Positions 14,046 through 27,305 are shown, counted from the first letter of the stretch. The stretch: DNA of 64,000 nucleotides from Ulva prolifera (GCA_023078555.1 CM041200.1:6301361-6365360); one strand, 5' to 3'. The notes: generated from the sequence alone by a model not told the origin. Numbers and translations: made by a program.

Positions 14046-14828
14046 TTAAAAGAGCTTGATAAGGAACCAGTTCACAACCCAGGCTCCAAGCCACAGCCGG
14101 AAGCCCGCACGGAACAAGCACCCGGCCAAATCTGGCACGAAGGACAGTAAACTGCGACCCGCAGAAGCAGAGCCCGAGCGCCCACATTTGATTTCAGAAC
14201 AAACGATAAAATATTCACATCAAGCAAGATGCTGAAGGAGCGCTTGCCTTGTGCTTCCCTGTTCCACCGCTTGCGTGTGCCTGAAAGTCACCATATTTGC
14301 ATTAAAGGAAACTTCGTGTTCTCAACCTCACAGACAACTTGCATGTCGGCATTTGATTGTCAGTGCAGCCCCAAGATGGCACTAGAGATGCCGCCAAAGA
14401 AGAATTGACAAATTGCACTACTGTACGAGACTGATGCATCGCCACTTCCTCGATTGAGGTGGTATGCGGACAACAACATGTCGGCATGCGTAAGCGAGCA
14501 AGAGTACTCGTAATTGGCTTGACGCCGCAGTACCCCCTTGTCTACTTGCCGGCTGCAGACGTTGCGCTCAACAAATTACCAACTCAGATCTATGATGCTG
14601 GTCCTGAAGCTGCTCACCAACTGCATACCCTGCTTGCAATCCAGCTGGTCAACAGCACCAACAGCCTGAGAGGACCGCGAATTGCATGCTGCTTGCACCA
14701 TGCTTACATGTTGTGTGAGTATGAAGATGCACATCATTTCGACATGCGACACCATACAAAGTGATACAGTGAGCCCTGACCATACTGCAAAGCATGCATA
14801 TATTGCTACAACCAAAATGTACGAGCAG

Positions 14829-15865
14829 CTATGCTAAGGCAATCATGTGATCAGTGATGCGATCAAGCTCTGCCAGCTCCACTGCGGAAGAAGCTTTGTT
14901 TTTATGCTGTTGTATCCTCACGAATCCACTTTGCGCGTCAACGGTCCAGTTCGGCCTGTCTTGGCAATCTGCAAAAAACTTTTTTTTTGCTTCAATGAAG
15001 AAAGAATTTGCAATGTTATAAACTCTGCTGGACGCAGGCGATGGCAATCAACGAACCTGAGATCAGCTCCTCCTGTGTGAGTCCAAGCATTTCGCAGGCG
15101 GCCTTGATGCTGATGACGCTATAAGCTGAACCAATTGAAGCAGCAACCTTTTCGCGTAGAGCCGACGACACCGCCCCAAGAAATGCTGCTCTCTCCGGTT
15201 GCCAAGTGCTACACTTGAGAATACTCCAGACATCTGAGTACTCACGGTTCCAAACATACTTTACGACCTCATGAGCGAGCTTGAATTCTTCATTCTGCTG
15301 CATGTGTGGCATGCCGTGTTAGCCTGATGAAAAGCATGTTCTGATTTCTGGCTTCATATGTATGGATTTCTAAAACATGCAATGCTGTGGCTAAATATTG
15401 AGAAGGTCGCAGCGTACCGTTACTCCGACAGGAGCTCGTTTGCAAGCAAATCTCGCATGTGGACTGCACACCACCCAGCCCTCAGGTACGACAACCGTGC
15501 AGCATGGATAGGCAGTGAATACTGTCAAACTGTGGACATGAACAACAAGTGAGCCCTTGAACACAACGAGTCGCTTGTTCTCAACTTACATCACCTTGCA
15601 GCGGTCTGACAATCGTGTGCACGTCGGAGACCGCACCACCGATGGTTCATTACATGACCAAGCACGAGAAGAAGCCAGAGGTCTAAATCTTCGTTCTGCA
15701 AAATCCAGCATGGATTCAGCAGATACTTTGGAAGAATGGCGACATGATCATTGCTGTCGCGCGTCGTACCCGACTGTCGAGAGGGCTGTCACTACGTTCT
15801 AGGAGATCCGCAACTTCAGAAAATCTATTTTGCTCAATCAACGCTTGCAACTCACTCATCACCAT
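14829..15865 (-). CDS. CSN8: COP9 signalosome complex subunit 8
   Basis: Small PCI-domain subunit of the COP9 signalosome, which removes NEDD8/RUB from cullins. Five exons join in phase: 15770-15865, 15595-15695, 15418-15463, 15057-15297 and 14829-14968, giving 207 aa (human CSN8 is 209). N-terminus MSELQALIEQNRFSEVADLL; middle ARFACKRAP, matching the family ARFLWKRIP helix; PCI core SDVWSILKC..IGSAYSVISIKAA..LGLTQEEL; C-terminal winged part PNWTVDAQSGFV and ELDRITDHMIAL. Start chosen as the first ATG of the helix (15865); an in-frame Met two codons later is equally possible. The terminal codon is TAG, which matters for judging the internal TAG at 2917. The PSMD8 relative was considered; the length and middle helix favour CSN8. 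Confidence 0.88.
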
Positions 15866-16290
15866 GATCGTGTGTACAGACAGAATATGCTCTCCTCACC
15901 AAATGTAACATGCGTCGCGGAGACGTCCTTCTAAACCTCGAAAGGGCAATGCGTTACATATCATACAACTTCGCATGTCGATCACTCAGCGACCTGATTT
16001 ACGTCCTTAATTGCACTCGCCTGCGCTGCTGAGTGTCCATCAGCTCATGAACGCAGTATCGGGGTTTTCGGTGTGGTTGGCCAAGCGGCTCCGAAGCATA
16101 TAGCGAAGCATGGACCGAGCGCTCTCCATGCAATTTTTTGACTACCAGCCCCGGCATGGAGGCCACGATTTTGTGTCAAATGACAATGAAGCTGATATGT
16201 GCGGTTCAGGGCGCCGCTGCAGCCTGAACTAGACAGCTCTGCGAGGTCAGAGACGCCTGATGGCATGGCCCTGGTCTCACATTGCCAAAA
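15866..16290. other. Intergenic, CSN8 upstream / CCDC103 downstream
   Basis: About 425 bp with no exon seen. It should hold the CSN8 promoter and the CCDC103 3' UTR; no distinctive element is recognisable. Confidence 0.5.
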
Positions 16291-17140
16291 TCAAAGTGCG
16301 ACTCTATACTTTTGAGCAAGTTGTACCAAGGTTGTTCCATTTCCGATGACGGGGGCAATCACTGAGTTCCATTCGCCGCTTGCTTGGCTTCTTTTCACTA
16401 CTTCCTGGAAAAATCCAGTCAACTTTGTCACTGCTCTGTGCGGCAAGAGTTGAGCTGACATGCCAAAGTTTCCAGCATGGCAAATTGCATTGAGCACGCT
16501 TAACGCTCCAACGACATCCTCTAAGAGTGCAGCCCCGTCCCCCTGGGACAGCTGTGTTGCATGGTCAGTCGCTGCCTGTAGGCCGTTCTTCGTCTGCAAA
16601 TCCCAGAGGAGAACATCGATAATCTCAGAAAGAAGCAAGCTGTCAATTTCCACCTTGAACAATCGTTGCAGCTGCTGCGGAGTATGCAGTTTGAGAAATT
16701 TACGCCGTGCTTCTCTTGTTGTGTGGCTGCGCCGCCAAGCCTTCCGAAAATGTATGCCAGTCTCAGCAACAAGGTTGCCGTTTACACTGGGGAGGTCGTC
16801 TTGCAGGCCTTTGTCAATGATTATACGTCCGTCTTTTCCAAGCAAAGCAGCAGTTGTCACAGAAACACCTGCATTGATCAGCCAAACAGATCAAGCCAAT
16901 AAATGTCACCTGTACATAGAGTTGGCCAGGCAAAGCGGACGCTCGTTCACCATTACTCCTCTTCTCGGCTCCGATTGGTCGCAGATGTGCAACTGAAACC
17001 ATGTTTTTGAACGTGTCGTAGTCAGCAAATTGCGATACTGCGCGTTTCTTAGCGCTGTCCACAGCCTGACGTTTCCAGTCGTCGTATACAGCATTCTCAA
17101 GGTCACTCGATATCGCCGGGGGTACTTTCACTTGGGTCAT
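16291..17140 (-). CDS. CCDC103: CCDC103 / DNAAF19-like dynein-arm assembly factor
   Basis: Protein needed for cytoplasmic preassembly or docking of axonemal dynein arms. Two exons (16951-17140 and 16291-16868) separated by an 82-bp intron give 255 aa (human CCDC103 is 242). The N-terminal block DLENAVYDDWKRQAVDSAKK..FADYDTFKNMVSVAHLRPI matches the family N-terminal helix and YEEFRDIVLASHLKPL motif. The C-terminal half (TGIHFRKAWRR..KLHTPQQLQRLFKVEI..LLLSEIIDVL) is an RPAP3_C-type domain, the same two-part arrangement as in animals. Start is the first ATG of the frame (MTQVKVPP). A dynein assembly factor implies flagella at some life stage. Confidence 0.85.
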
Positions 17141-18201
17141 TTCTAGATGTGGCAACCGGATCGCATGTGCGGAAACAGTATGGCCCTGCGATATAGTTCA
17201 CAGCTGGGAACAACGAGGAATGTTGCAACGTAGGTGGTAACATGTACACACATTGCCTGCACGTCCATAGATGCAACATGCAGACCGCCGCTATCTCTAC
17301 ACAGCCACCGTCCCACGGCACGCAGAGGCACGCAATGGCCATCGGTTGTATTACTGCTGGCTGCCAACCTCATCTACGGACGTGGCTTCAGGCGCACATC
17401 ATGCATGTGGGATACCATTCCCCGCGACCCTACAGCAAGCTGAAATTTCTATCAGCAGAGCCCCGAACATCAGCCTATGTGTGCGCAAGCAATGCAGCCA
17501 TGGCCGCACTCTGCTCTATGGTGCAGCAGCAATCGGGGACATCAACACACGTATGCATCGCAGGTACACCTGGCACACAGATGTCAGAGCATTGCAGACT
17601 GTACTGGGCATCCTTTGTTTGTTGCTCGGTTCACATCGTGCATGAATTGCAGACAAATCGCACACAGGAATAACGGCAGGGATGCAAACACATGTGCGGT
17701 ACAGCTCCTGTAGGCAAACACATGTGTGGTACACCTCTTTTGAGGCCAAAACAAATGCAGCCAGTGCTCCAACCAGGCTGCATGGCATCAGAAGAAGTGA
17801 TGAGGCAAAAGCACCACATAGCGGCCTGCTATCAACATCGTGGCGAACCCACGTGTGACGAACTTTGCAACAGGACCAGCATATGCTCAAATGGACGTTG
17901 CGGCATGCAGTTGGCATTGTTCCCTCTGAAACGTATGCAGCGGCTGTACTTGTGTTGAAGCAGTGTGAAAATTTCGGGCCCTGTGTGTGCATATTTTTCA
18001 GTGAATAACAGCAGGCAGATTGGTGTGGGTTCGAAGGGCGAGAGGGACTCCCAGTATCACCCCATCAACATGTGTCGGTAAGTACCATTCAAGGAGGCCT
18101 TGAGCTTTCAATGCCCACGTCATGAGCAAATGGAATGCAACACGCAAGGTGCTTGATGAGTTGACCAGACACTTTTGTGGTGGTTACAGGCATATTTGGC
18201 A
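17141..18201. other. Intergenic between CCDC103 and PRL1
   Basis: About 1.06 kb without a supported exon. A short imperfect direct repeat around ACACATGTGYGGTAC occurs at about 17689-17740. It contains the CCDC103 upstream region. Confidence 0.5.
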
Positions 18202-20463
18202 TCAGTATCGCCTGACGATATCTTTTGGTGGTCGAAAATCCACTGGATGCGATTCCTCTGTCGCATCACTGTCCTGTTTCCACATCTTTATCGACTTATC
18301 TGCTTCACACGTTACCAGGCGCGTTCCTGAGCGATCAAACGCCATATCTAATATTCCCGCTTCAGATTCCAGCGAACCGGGCTGTGGGATCGTTTGGCCC
18401 CGCTGGAAGCAGTTCCCAGAATGCCAATCCCAGAACCTGCATTCATGCAAAGTGAGAGTCGCTGAGCAACGCGATCTGCTACTGAATTTCCTCTCTGGAC
18501 ACAGCCCTCACAAGCTCTGATCATTGTACACCTCCCAAACACAACTATAGAGAAGAACACGTTGTCGGCAACATGATTTGTGGACGCTGCCATCAATGAA
18601 ATTCAATTCCGCGACCACCACAGGGGAACGCACCAGAGAGATCCATCGTCTGCTCCAGACGCAACGACACCTTCTGGATTGATCGCCATACAGTTGATGA
18701 TTCCAGGCTGTGATTGAATCATGTTGTGGCAGAATTCGCCATCTGGCAGCTTATACTTCTTGATAGTCCCCCCGCCGCCACCGATAAACGCATACTGCAC
18801 ACAGAAGATCGCCATGTTCTCAACCGACTGCACCGCTGATTTAGCACAGCAGGGCTGCGCTTAAACAGAACAGGTGCTGAATGCATGAAGCAGCAGCTGG
18901 AACGGTCCTGCTGTACTTTGTAAATCAGACGACCACCATTGTCAACTGTTCGCTCCACCACATCATCAGCGGGAATTGCCTCTGTAAAACATTTTCCAGG
19001 CGGTATGGATAATCGACGGGAAAGACCGTCGCGGCATACAAAGTACAGTAGAGAAGCACCGTTTGGTCACTCATCGCTAGTGCGCGTACACTCTTTTTGT
19101 GATACGTGAGGGTCTGCAGTGTGTTCCCGGTTCGGATATCCCACAGCCTGATCTGCTTATCGTGGCTTCCACTGATGACTTGCGGGTCTGCTGCGTGAGT
19201 CAGCAGGCTGGCCACCGTGGACTGATGGCCAGACATGCAGTGCACCTGGTGCCGTGTGCGAATGTCCCAGACTCGCACTGCTGAATCTCGGCCCCCAGTG
19301 ATCAACAGGGGCAGAGTAGGGTGGACTGCCAGGCTGTACACGCCTGACAAGTGACCGTGGTAGTTTCGTATCACCTGGACCGCACATCACGGTGGTGTGC
19401 AGGCTGTTGACTCGGTGAACATACCGTGTACTGGATGAGGTGTGCATGCGAGTGAGACTCCACTCAACACGATTGGAAGTGCTCACAAACATCAGGCATG
19501 CGCATACGCAGTAGAAAGACAAGACACACCTTGTTTTGCTCTAGATCCCAGCACATCACCTTTTTATCAAGGCCGCAGCTGAACATGTAAGGAAATTGGT
19601 CTGACACAGCCAGGCCAGTGACTTGCTCCGTATGGCCGGTGAGAGTCAGCTTCAATGTCCCCGACGCAGTGTCCCAGATCTTAACAGTACGATCGCCTGA
19701 TCCAGTCGCAAACCATTCGTTGCCGGGCTCGAAGGCGATACTGCTAGCCCACCCTAAGTGGCCAGAAATCACTCTGTACGTCTTCCATGGAGCATGCCAC
19801 TTTGGCTTGGGCCATCTGCTTGCCAGCCGCTTCATGACCGCAACACTGGGCTTGTATGCTTCGACCGTACCATCTGCCTTCTTCACAGTTGCTCGTGATC
19901 GAGCCAATACCTGCACTCAGCAGATGTGCCACGTGTACAAGGCCTGTGGCAACCCCAGCCGCAGTAAGTGTAGCGATGCAGCAGATCCATAAAATATACA
20001 TACCTCCCGCGCCCGCTGTGCCGCTTGTGATTCTGAAGCTGTTGCTTTATCATGAGATATGGCCAGCGCTGTGGAAGTTCCAGCTGCAGCTGCCACGGAC
20101 TGTGGTTTACCATCCTTCCCAGCTTGCACTGCACCGTCCATGCCTTGGCCATAAGGACTCTCAGCTAGATGCTGATACTCGTCACGGAATTTGCATGCCA
20201 GTTTGCGAGCTTGGCTGCACAAGAGGATGCCGTTTGCAGCTGTGCATTGCACGCACAACGTGGGTGTCCCCAAGAGCATCAACATACACGCCGATCGCTA
20301 TCAGCACGTCGACATGACGAAAGTGAATTTACCTTTCACGCAGCACGGCGTCCTCGTCTTCAGCATTGATCACACCGTTCGAGAACAGATAGTGCGTACG
20401 CTTGAGCATGTTGAACGCCATGGCGCGGACAGTTTTACCTTCGATCGGGACATCAGCCCCCAT
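18202..20463 (-). CDS. PRL1: PRL1/PLRG1 WD40 protein of the Prp19 (NTC) spliceosome complex
   Basis: Seven-bladed WD40 component of the NineTeen complex, acting in spliceosome activation in the nucleus. Exons: 20333-20463 ([20 protein letters not shown]), 20004-20214, 19530-19910, about 19070-19374, about 18603-18833 (3' end at a TG|GTGCGT donor) and 18202-18436. Diagnostic stretches: [129 protein letters not shown] and the family C-terminus PPKDI. Blade order and ending match plant PRL1. The start lies 413 bp from the divergent PDH-B gene. No breaks seen. Confidence 0.94.
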
Positions 20464-20876
20464 CGTAGCCAAATGCACAAAAGTTTGACGACCTAAATCA
20501 AGTGGGTACTACATAATTGTGGAATCGCGGAGCCATCGTGAATGACGTCCACATCTGGCGCACAAGCGGTTGCAAAAACCTCAGTGACGATGCGGATCAC
20601 AAAGGAGAATCATGCTGGAGCGGCAGTGAACGTGTCCCGACATCCCCGCCCACTGTTTGGTGGGCCATCGGTGCTAGACGTCTTCGAAGTGGCTACGGCT
20701 GCCACCCAGAAGTCGACACCGGCCGGTTGCACGATCCATGTGTTGGGTGCCGCCAACACGCTTCCCCAAGCATAGGCACATGGCAAGATGAGAACGTGTG
20801 GTCGCGTCGCAGGCTGTACACAGAACAGGATCCAAGTTACTGTGGTGTTGGTCTGACTTGGCCCTCAAGCAGGACA
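20464..20876. promoter_or_regulatory. Divergent promoter region, PRL1 / PDH-B
   Basis: 413 bp between the two start codons, which point outward, so both promoters and 5' UTRs must fit here or overlap. Homology between PDH copies A and B seems to begin only near exon 1, so copy A probably has a different upstream region. No specific binding site is identifiable by eye. Confidence 0.5.
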
Positions 20877-22565
20877 ATGCTGTCCGCCGCTTTGCATAAC
20901 ACCAAGCGGTCGCTGTTCGCCTTGCGACAAGTAGCGGGATGTCAATTGCGATTCAACAGTACTTCGATTGATGTCGAGGCAAGTTTCGGACCCTCGTTTC
21001 GAGATGCTTGTCCTGTGCATCTGCTTCCTGTCTTCACCTGTGCCCTGATCTCCGATCTTACCACATTGAGCTAGTCATATGTGTTGGTGCGAGAGGTGAA
21101 GCAATGGCTTTGATGGCGCCTCTTCCTGTAGGTCCTCCCGTTTGAAACACACAAATGCGAGCCTCCATCCACCACTGTCACAACTAACAAGGAGGAGTTG
21201 ATGGGATGGTTCGACACCATGTACCGCATGAGGCGCATGGAAATTGCATCGGATATGTTATACAAGGCCAAGCTGATTCGGGGATTCTGCCATCTGTATG
21301 ACGGCCAAGAAGCAGTGATCACAGGCTTGCACGCGGGATCAACACTCAATGATTCCATCATTACATCCTATCGTGATCATGCTCTGCATCTCATTCGTGG
21401 AGGGACTGTCAAGGAGGTCATTGGTGAGCTCCTGGGCAAGTCAGTTGGCGCTTCCCGTGGCCTTGGTGGCTCAATGCACTTTTACAACAAGAAGAACAAT
21501 TTCTATGGGGGATGTGGCATCGTCGGCGCACAGGTGCGGCTTGCGCTGGCACGTGTCACTGAAATGTCGCCTGGTGCTGGGTACATCGTGATTGATGTGC
21601 CGGGAAAATCTGGAGATGAACAATGTTCACGACCACCATATCAAATACTGGAACAGTGATTTTGTCCGTCCGAGAACTCATCATCTTCTTTCGGCTGCTG
21701 TGGCTCTCAATGCATGTGCTGCACAGACCACCTGACAAGGCAGATGCCTCAGTGCAGGTGCCTATTGGAGCGGGTCTCGCGCTGGCCCACAAGATGAAGG
21801 GTGATGGTAACATTGCTTTCGCACTGTACGGTGATGGAGCAGCTAACCAGGGCCAGATCGCTGAGGCGATGAACACTTCCGCGCTGTGGGATGTGCCTAT
21901 CATCTTCGTTTGCGAGAACAATCACTACGGAATGGGCACAAGCGAGTGGCGCGGCTCCAAGTCGCCGACTTTCTACAAGCGGGGTGACTATGTGCCGGGC
22001 ATCCGTGTTGACGGCATGGATGTTCTTGCCATGAAGCAGGCCACCACATGGGCTCGGCAGTTTGTCCTTGAAAATGGCCCACTATGCTTTGAGGCGGACA
22101 CTTACAGGTGCATTCATGACCACGTGCTTGGCTCACCTTATATCCATGCAAAATCCACTCACGATGCCTGCATGATTGTGCATTGTCACACATTGCAGTG
22201 AATCGCAGCATAGGTGCATGCACTTATCGGGGCAAGCATGCAGGTACCATGGGCACTCGATGTCTGACCCTGGGTCTACGTACCGCACACGCGATGAGGT
22301 GACAGAGATGCGACAGGCGCGTGACCCTGTTGAACGGGTGCGCAAACTCATTATTGATAATGGTTTCGCAGAAGCCGGAGACTTGAAGGCGATTGAGAAG
22401 CGCATCAAGGGCGAGATCGACACAGCGATCGAGGAGTGCAAGGCAGCTGCCATCCCTGAGCACAGCATGCTGCAAACCAACCTATACATGGACCCCTGTG
22501 ACATCCAGATGCGCGGCACCCGGTCTGACCACTGGATTGAAGCAACAGTCAGGCCTTACAACTGA
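20877..22565 (+). CDS. Pyruvate dehydrogenase E1 component subunit alpha, mitochondrial (copy B)
   Basis: Paralogue of copy A with the same gene structure: exons 20877-20978, 21132-21533, 21758-22107 and 22244-22565, 391 aa. Exons 1-3 have exactly the same lengths as in copy A (102, 402, 350 nt); exon 4 is 6 nt shorter (ends RPYN instead of KPYNYN). The presequence ([21 protein letters not shown]), ThDP motif ([13 protein letters not shown]) and phosphorylation loop ([11 protein letters not shown]) are intact. Intron 1 again has a GC donor (GAG|GCAAGT). Protein changes relative to copy A are few and conservative. Its 3' neighbour, convergent, is the intact SelO gene, so this locus looks ancestral. 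Which copy is the main enzyme, and whether both are expressed, cannot be told from sequence. Confidence 0.95.
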
Positions 22566-23412
22566 TGTGTGTTCTTGGGAATACCGTGACAGGCCCTTGG
22601 CATGGCTGTACCTCTTGTGCATTTCATGGCAAGCAGAAATGCACTGCCATTTGTGGCGAGTATGCTCTCATGAGTAAACGTTTGTTCGGGATCTTGTTTT
22701 GTTTTGCATTTGTCCATTTGTGCATCTTCTCAAACGTGAATGTATCCTCTGACATTTGATGCAACATGATACTGGCCAGCCCTCCAGGCGTGCCTTGGAA
22801 TCGTGAGCTGGCCATGACTTCCCTACGCTTTTTATGAACGAATCGGAGCACAACCCTACCGTTGTTGATTGTACCAGCAACACATTCAAGCCATGTAGAA
22901 TTCGGTCTGCTATCCATGTGCTCTCTCTGGAAGCTTGACAATGTATGCCGGCAGCATTGTACATTATACAGTTCCACACATATGGATTGCTCGAGTTGCA
23001 AAATTTACGAAGCGAGGGATCATTTGCGTTGGCAGATCTCACTACCGTGCCAGTAGACCCGTGATCACAGTGTCACCGCTTGCAGTAGAGAACTCGCAAA
23101 TCCGCCTTGGCTGGTCCGTAGGTTGTCTGATCAGCCAGTGGCTCTTGCACCCCACATTCGGCTTGATGAAGCATTTCTCCCATGTGTGCTTCTCGTTCCA
23201 CGACCATCAGACCACCACTCGTATACTGTCTGCAGCATTGACCATCATCCCTACGTACTTCAATGATATATTGACGGTGAACTTGCTGCTCAAACTAGTG
23301 CAATGATCTTGACGTCTCTATGTTCTGTCCTCACAGATATATACATTTATATATCAGTGCTTACACGTTGCTGCGGGTCGAGAATCAGCAAGTTCTCCAC
23401 AGAGGCTAGCAG
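22566..23412. other. Intergenic between convergent PDH-B and SelO
   Basis: About 850 bp holding both 3' UTRs. No additional exon is recognisable. Confidence 0.5.
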
Positions 23413-26400
23413 TTATGAGGAACACGAGCACTTGAGCGATGCTAGCTCGGGAGGAGGGGGGCGGTCTGCACGCCATGTGCGACCCTGCCCGTCTCCTGCC
23501 AGTGGTAGCTGCAGCTCTGCTTCACTCCAGTCCTTGTACGGCTCCTCCAGCAGACCCAAAATCCGCTGCACCTGCACACAAGCATTTGGATGACGGTGCG
23601 CGAGCTTCAGGAACGTAACGTACATGGCTGGCATAAACGGGAGAGACATAAATGAGGCGACTGCATCAGCCTGAAGTTGGACAATGCAGATCAGTGGTGC
23701 AGATCAGTGGTTCAGCTAATGCGATCCATCAGCAAGAGTGCATACCAGTTTGTAGTCCCCTCGAGAAGCAGCGTCAATCGCCACTTGAGCCACCCAATTC
23801 CGAAGCACAATTGTAGGATTTCTGCAGCTCATCGCTCCAATACGTTGTTCAGGAGATGTGCCAGATGCATGCTCCCGATCCAAGCGATTATGGTATGCCT
23901 GCAGCCATTCCAGCCACCTTTGCCTGTCGTCCCGCCGCTTTACAGCTTCATCTACACTGGCCAGCTCATCTGCCTTGGCATTCTTGGCGACCTCTTGTTG
24001 TATGACCTGCATGGTTCACAGCATGCATCGGCGACGGCGTCATGGTGACTACACACCTGCAGAGCAGAGGGTGCAGAGATTTCATGATCACAGCTGTGTA
24101 CACGAGCACCTTCACCTGTGCGTGCTGCACGGAGAATCCCGTTAGAGTTTTGGCACGGACACAGACACAAGGCAATCGGCAACCAATGTCGAGGGGAAGC
24201 AACCTGCCACCACACACACATGCAGCCACGCCGCAGGTAAGATGTGTTGACCTGGCGGCACAGCTACATAAGGGCATACCTCTGCAGAAATGCCCAATGA
24301 CATGACGGCCATAGGGCTTGCTGATGCCAGCTGCTGCAGCATCTGCAGCTGCCTTGGGTCCATTCGGGATCTGACCCGCGCTGCCATTGCCTCTGGGGTG
24401 GCTGCTGTTGCCAGAACGGTGTTCAGGAAGACCTCTTGCCCTGGCTGTGATCCTTCGGCCTGAGGAGATGATGGCATGGGCACCAGTGACAAGCTACGGA
24501 AGGTGACATGCATGTCTACGCCTGATTTCTGCATGCAGTGGAGGAGCCCTGCTATGAGCTCGTCATCAGCATCGCCTTCAGATATCACGAGGCCCAACTT
24601 CTGCTGCATGATGGCGCGGAAGCAGCCTCTGTAACAGGGCCAGTACTTGCTACTAGCCTGAACATCATGCCGACTGGTCACAATATGCCTCGTTAGCTGA
24701 GCGGGAGGGACTGGCCACAGTCGCAGGGAAGATGACATGTGTGGCTGCGCAAATGATGAAAACTCACGGTCAGCATACTGTCCACACATGTACACAGATG
24801 GGTAGCTGGACCACATATATGCGATGTGTGCAAGAACAGTAGATGCTTGCACAGACGCTTGTAACATGGCTTGTTCCACGTCGACCAGCCTTGCAGCTGC
24901 GCATGACTACAGCAATGTGTTGGACATATGACTGCTGAAATGTGTGTGTCCGGTGAGCCATGCCCGCTAACCATCAATTCTTCAACATCCAGCTGTAACG
25001 GCGCATGGACAGCAGGATGCCCAAACCTGTGCCTTTCACCCCGCACCTCCTCAAGCAGCTGCTTCTCGATCCCCAGGCAAACACTGAGCTCTTCAGAGAG
25101 CATCTTGAGGTTCCACAGTGCGATCTCGGGCTGCTTTCCAAACGCATACCGGCCGCTATCATCTGATGTGTTGCCCACATACGTCTCGTCATATCCGTCC
25201 AAGAACACATATGGGCCATAATCTGCAGTTTGCAGGTCGTTGCGGGCTCTGGACCGATTATAGTCAAGGTTGAGGGTGACTTCAAGAAAGCAATTGAGAT
25301 AAGCTCCATGGTGGACCTGACTGCGCTGTGCAACAAGATTGAACAATCAAGAGAATGACAGCTCGTGCGATGGGATGTTAAGGCGTCTATGAGAAGCAAG
25401 TACCTAGAGTCAGGCCCAAGATGCTCATGTTGTCTGTGTTCATCACCCCATGGCAGAAACCAACACACTGCCATTCGGCTATCAGGGTCGCAGTTGAATC
25501 GACGACTGCCTGGTAAAACGCCACATATGCCGAACTGTCAAGGTCACAACCGCTGGCGATGCAGCGTGGAAAATGCTGCCGAATCACGTAGTCTGTGAGC
25601 TTCTTGACGACCTCATTCTGCCCTGCGCTAGGTCCAGGCTGTCCAGTGTTGCTTCGATCAGCAGTCTTGCAGATCTCAAACGAGCCAAAACGCACAAATG
25701 ATGGGGCCATGCGCAAAACCACGGCTGCGGGCTCATGGATCTGCCTGCCACTGTAATTTGGGTCTCTGAGGACAGTCGTCCCAGATGTGCAGATGCTGGC
25801 AGCCCTTGTTGTGGGGATGCCCTACACAAATCACACAAGACTCAGATGCCTGGGAGCTGATTTCCAGCTTGTGCACCATGTGTCAATAAAGCAGTAATGG
25901 ACCTGTGATTTGTGCAGGACGTGGTGGCATGCTTGGGCGGGTTACGTAGTACAGCGTTTCTGTATAGCACTTAGAACGCTGCTAGGGAGGCTTGCCAGGT
26001 GGTGCATGGCTTCAGAGGCCAAAAACTCCCGCATGGACGATCTCAGGACCTTGCGTCCGTCTCCTGCCCTGCAAATCTGTGAACGTGGTCATGCATGGGG
26101 GCAAGCCTGGAGCAGTTCAAGCCAAGCGGCACAAATCCAGGACTATACAGGCTGTGAATTTCGACCAATGAGCCTGGGTTCAAGAGTCACGGCGACTAAT
26201 GAAGCTTTCGCGTTGCATGCAGCTCAATCGATGCAATGTGGTGCACCTTGAGTATGGCGTCAAGCCTGCACCCTTGAATTGTAGCTCCCAACAGCGGACA
26301 CCGTTAGGTTGAGCATTCCCCTGGCTTGCAGCAACTTCTCCGATGCTGGTGGCAGCCCCGTCTCCCAGCTGGCCCGCAAACATGCCGAATTGGTGGCCAG

Positions 26401-26710
26401 CATAGCAGTGTGCATATGGTGTAGAGTTGGATATGGCTTTGCTAGCACTCAACATGGCAGCAATGTCTGCTTCCGAGACATCTGGATTGATCGCCACTCC
26501 AATCAACGCGAATGCTGATTGGCTGAGACACACAACTTCGGGCTTGTCCAGAGGCTGGAGCTGGACCGGAGAGAAGCATGCTGCTGAAACTGTTTTAGGG
26601 ACGCAAGGGCTGCCATCCGGCTGCTCTACTGGAACCTGTTCGATCGCAGTGAAGACAAAGCTCAAATCTGCTAGGCTCTGTTTGTCCGTGGGTCTGTCAT
26701 GCCGATCCAT
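23413..26710 (-). CDS. SELENOO: Selenoprotein O homologue, cysteine form (protein AMPylase)
   Basis: Pseudokinase-fold enzyme that transfers AMP to protein hydroxyls in mitochondria and bacteria (YdiU/SelO). Seven exons join in phase: 26247-26710, 25996-26068, 25404-25821, 25047-25222, 24280-24657, 23746-24006 and 23413-23571, giving 642 aa, the family size. Motifs: [79 protein letters not shown] and [11 protein letters not shown] (metal-binding and catalytic Asn/Asp), NPTIVLRN. The C-terminus is CSCSS then TAA, so cysteine stands where animal SelO has selenocysteine and no UGA recoding is needed. Intron 2 uses a GC donor (CTG|GCAAGC). The start ([11 protein letters not shown]) is the nearest ATG before conserved LADLSF; an upstream presequence exon is possible. 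Part of this gene recurs as a pseudogene at 11.8-12.5 kb. Confidence 0.93.
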
Positions 26711-27305
26711 GATGTGACACACGCTTCTCGAGCCTGTGGCGTGAAAGTGGACACAGAGCACACGCAAGTACGGATTCCTCGTCACATCTGGCGCCTGGCT
26801 TTGTATTGAGACTGCCGACAGCGATGAAACAGCCTATGGTGCAATATGTTTGCGCAAATGCTACGAAAGAGGTGCTGCACTGACTGGCCTCTTACTGGCG
26901 CAGACCAAGGCGACTTTGCAGCGTGCGTCGTTTGCAGACGTGTAGACAACGAAGGAGGACTTCCGCAATCCAGACGGGCACGGGCGGCAATGCTGATGCA
27001 CATGGAGTCCTTCCAACTTCGCGAATGCCAATGTTGCTCGAAGGCACTGATTTCGGTTGAAATCGGCGCTGATGCGGCATGGGCCCATGTGGCGTCATGG
27101 TACACCGACTGCGAAGTCGCGCAATATCTTCGAGGAACATGATCGAAAAGCATCAGGTAGCCTGCGTACCGCTACAGCTGAATGTGCGTAGTATCGCACG
27201 GCATTTGCGGCATCGCTGCGCGTGTTGTTGCAAGCTCACGTTCCGATTGCCCTGGACAAGAGCATCGACGCCTTTGTTGCTCCGATCTGCTGATGCGCTT
27301 GCAAT
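26711..27305. promoter_or_regulatory. Divergent upstream region, SelO / VHS-GAT gene
   Basis: 595 bp between two outward-pointing starts. Contains one or both promoters and possibly an unrecognised SelO presequence exon. No motif can be named. Confidence 0.4.

Larger units (their letters stand above)
13435..14828. other. Gene-poor interval with small repeats
   Basis: About 1.4 kb with no supported exon. It contains a 25-bp unit repeated twice (13836-13885), next to a GTAAAT..ATTTAC inverted pair (about 13803-13820), and an old SINE-like remnant (13991-14045). Confidence 0.55.

Noticed and set aside
23413..23415. Selenocysteine codon and SECIS in SelO
   Set aside because: The C-terminal codons are TGC and TGT cysteines followed by TAA; no UGA is present.
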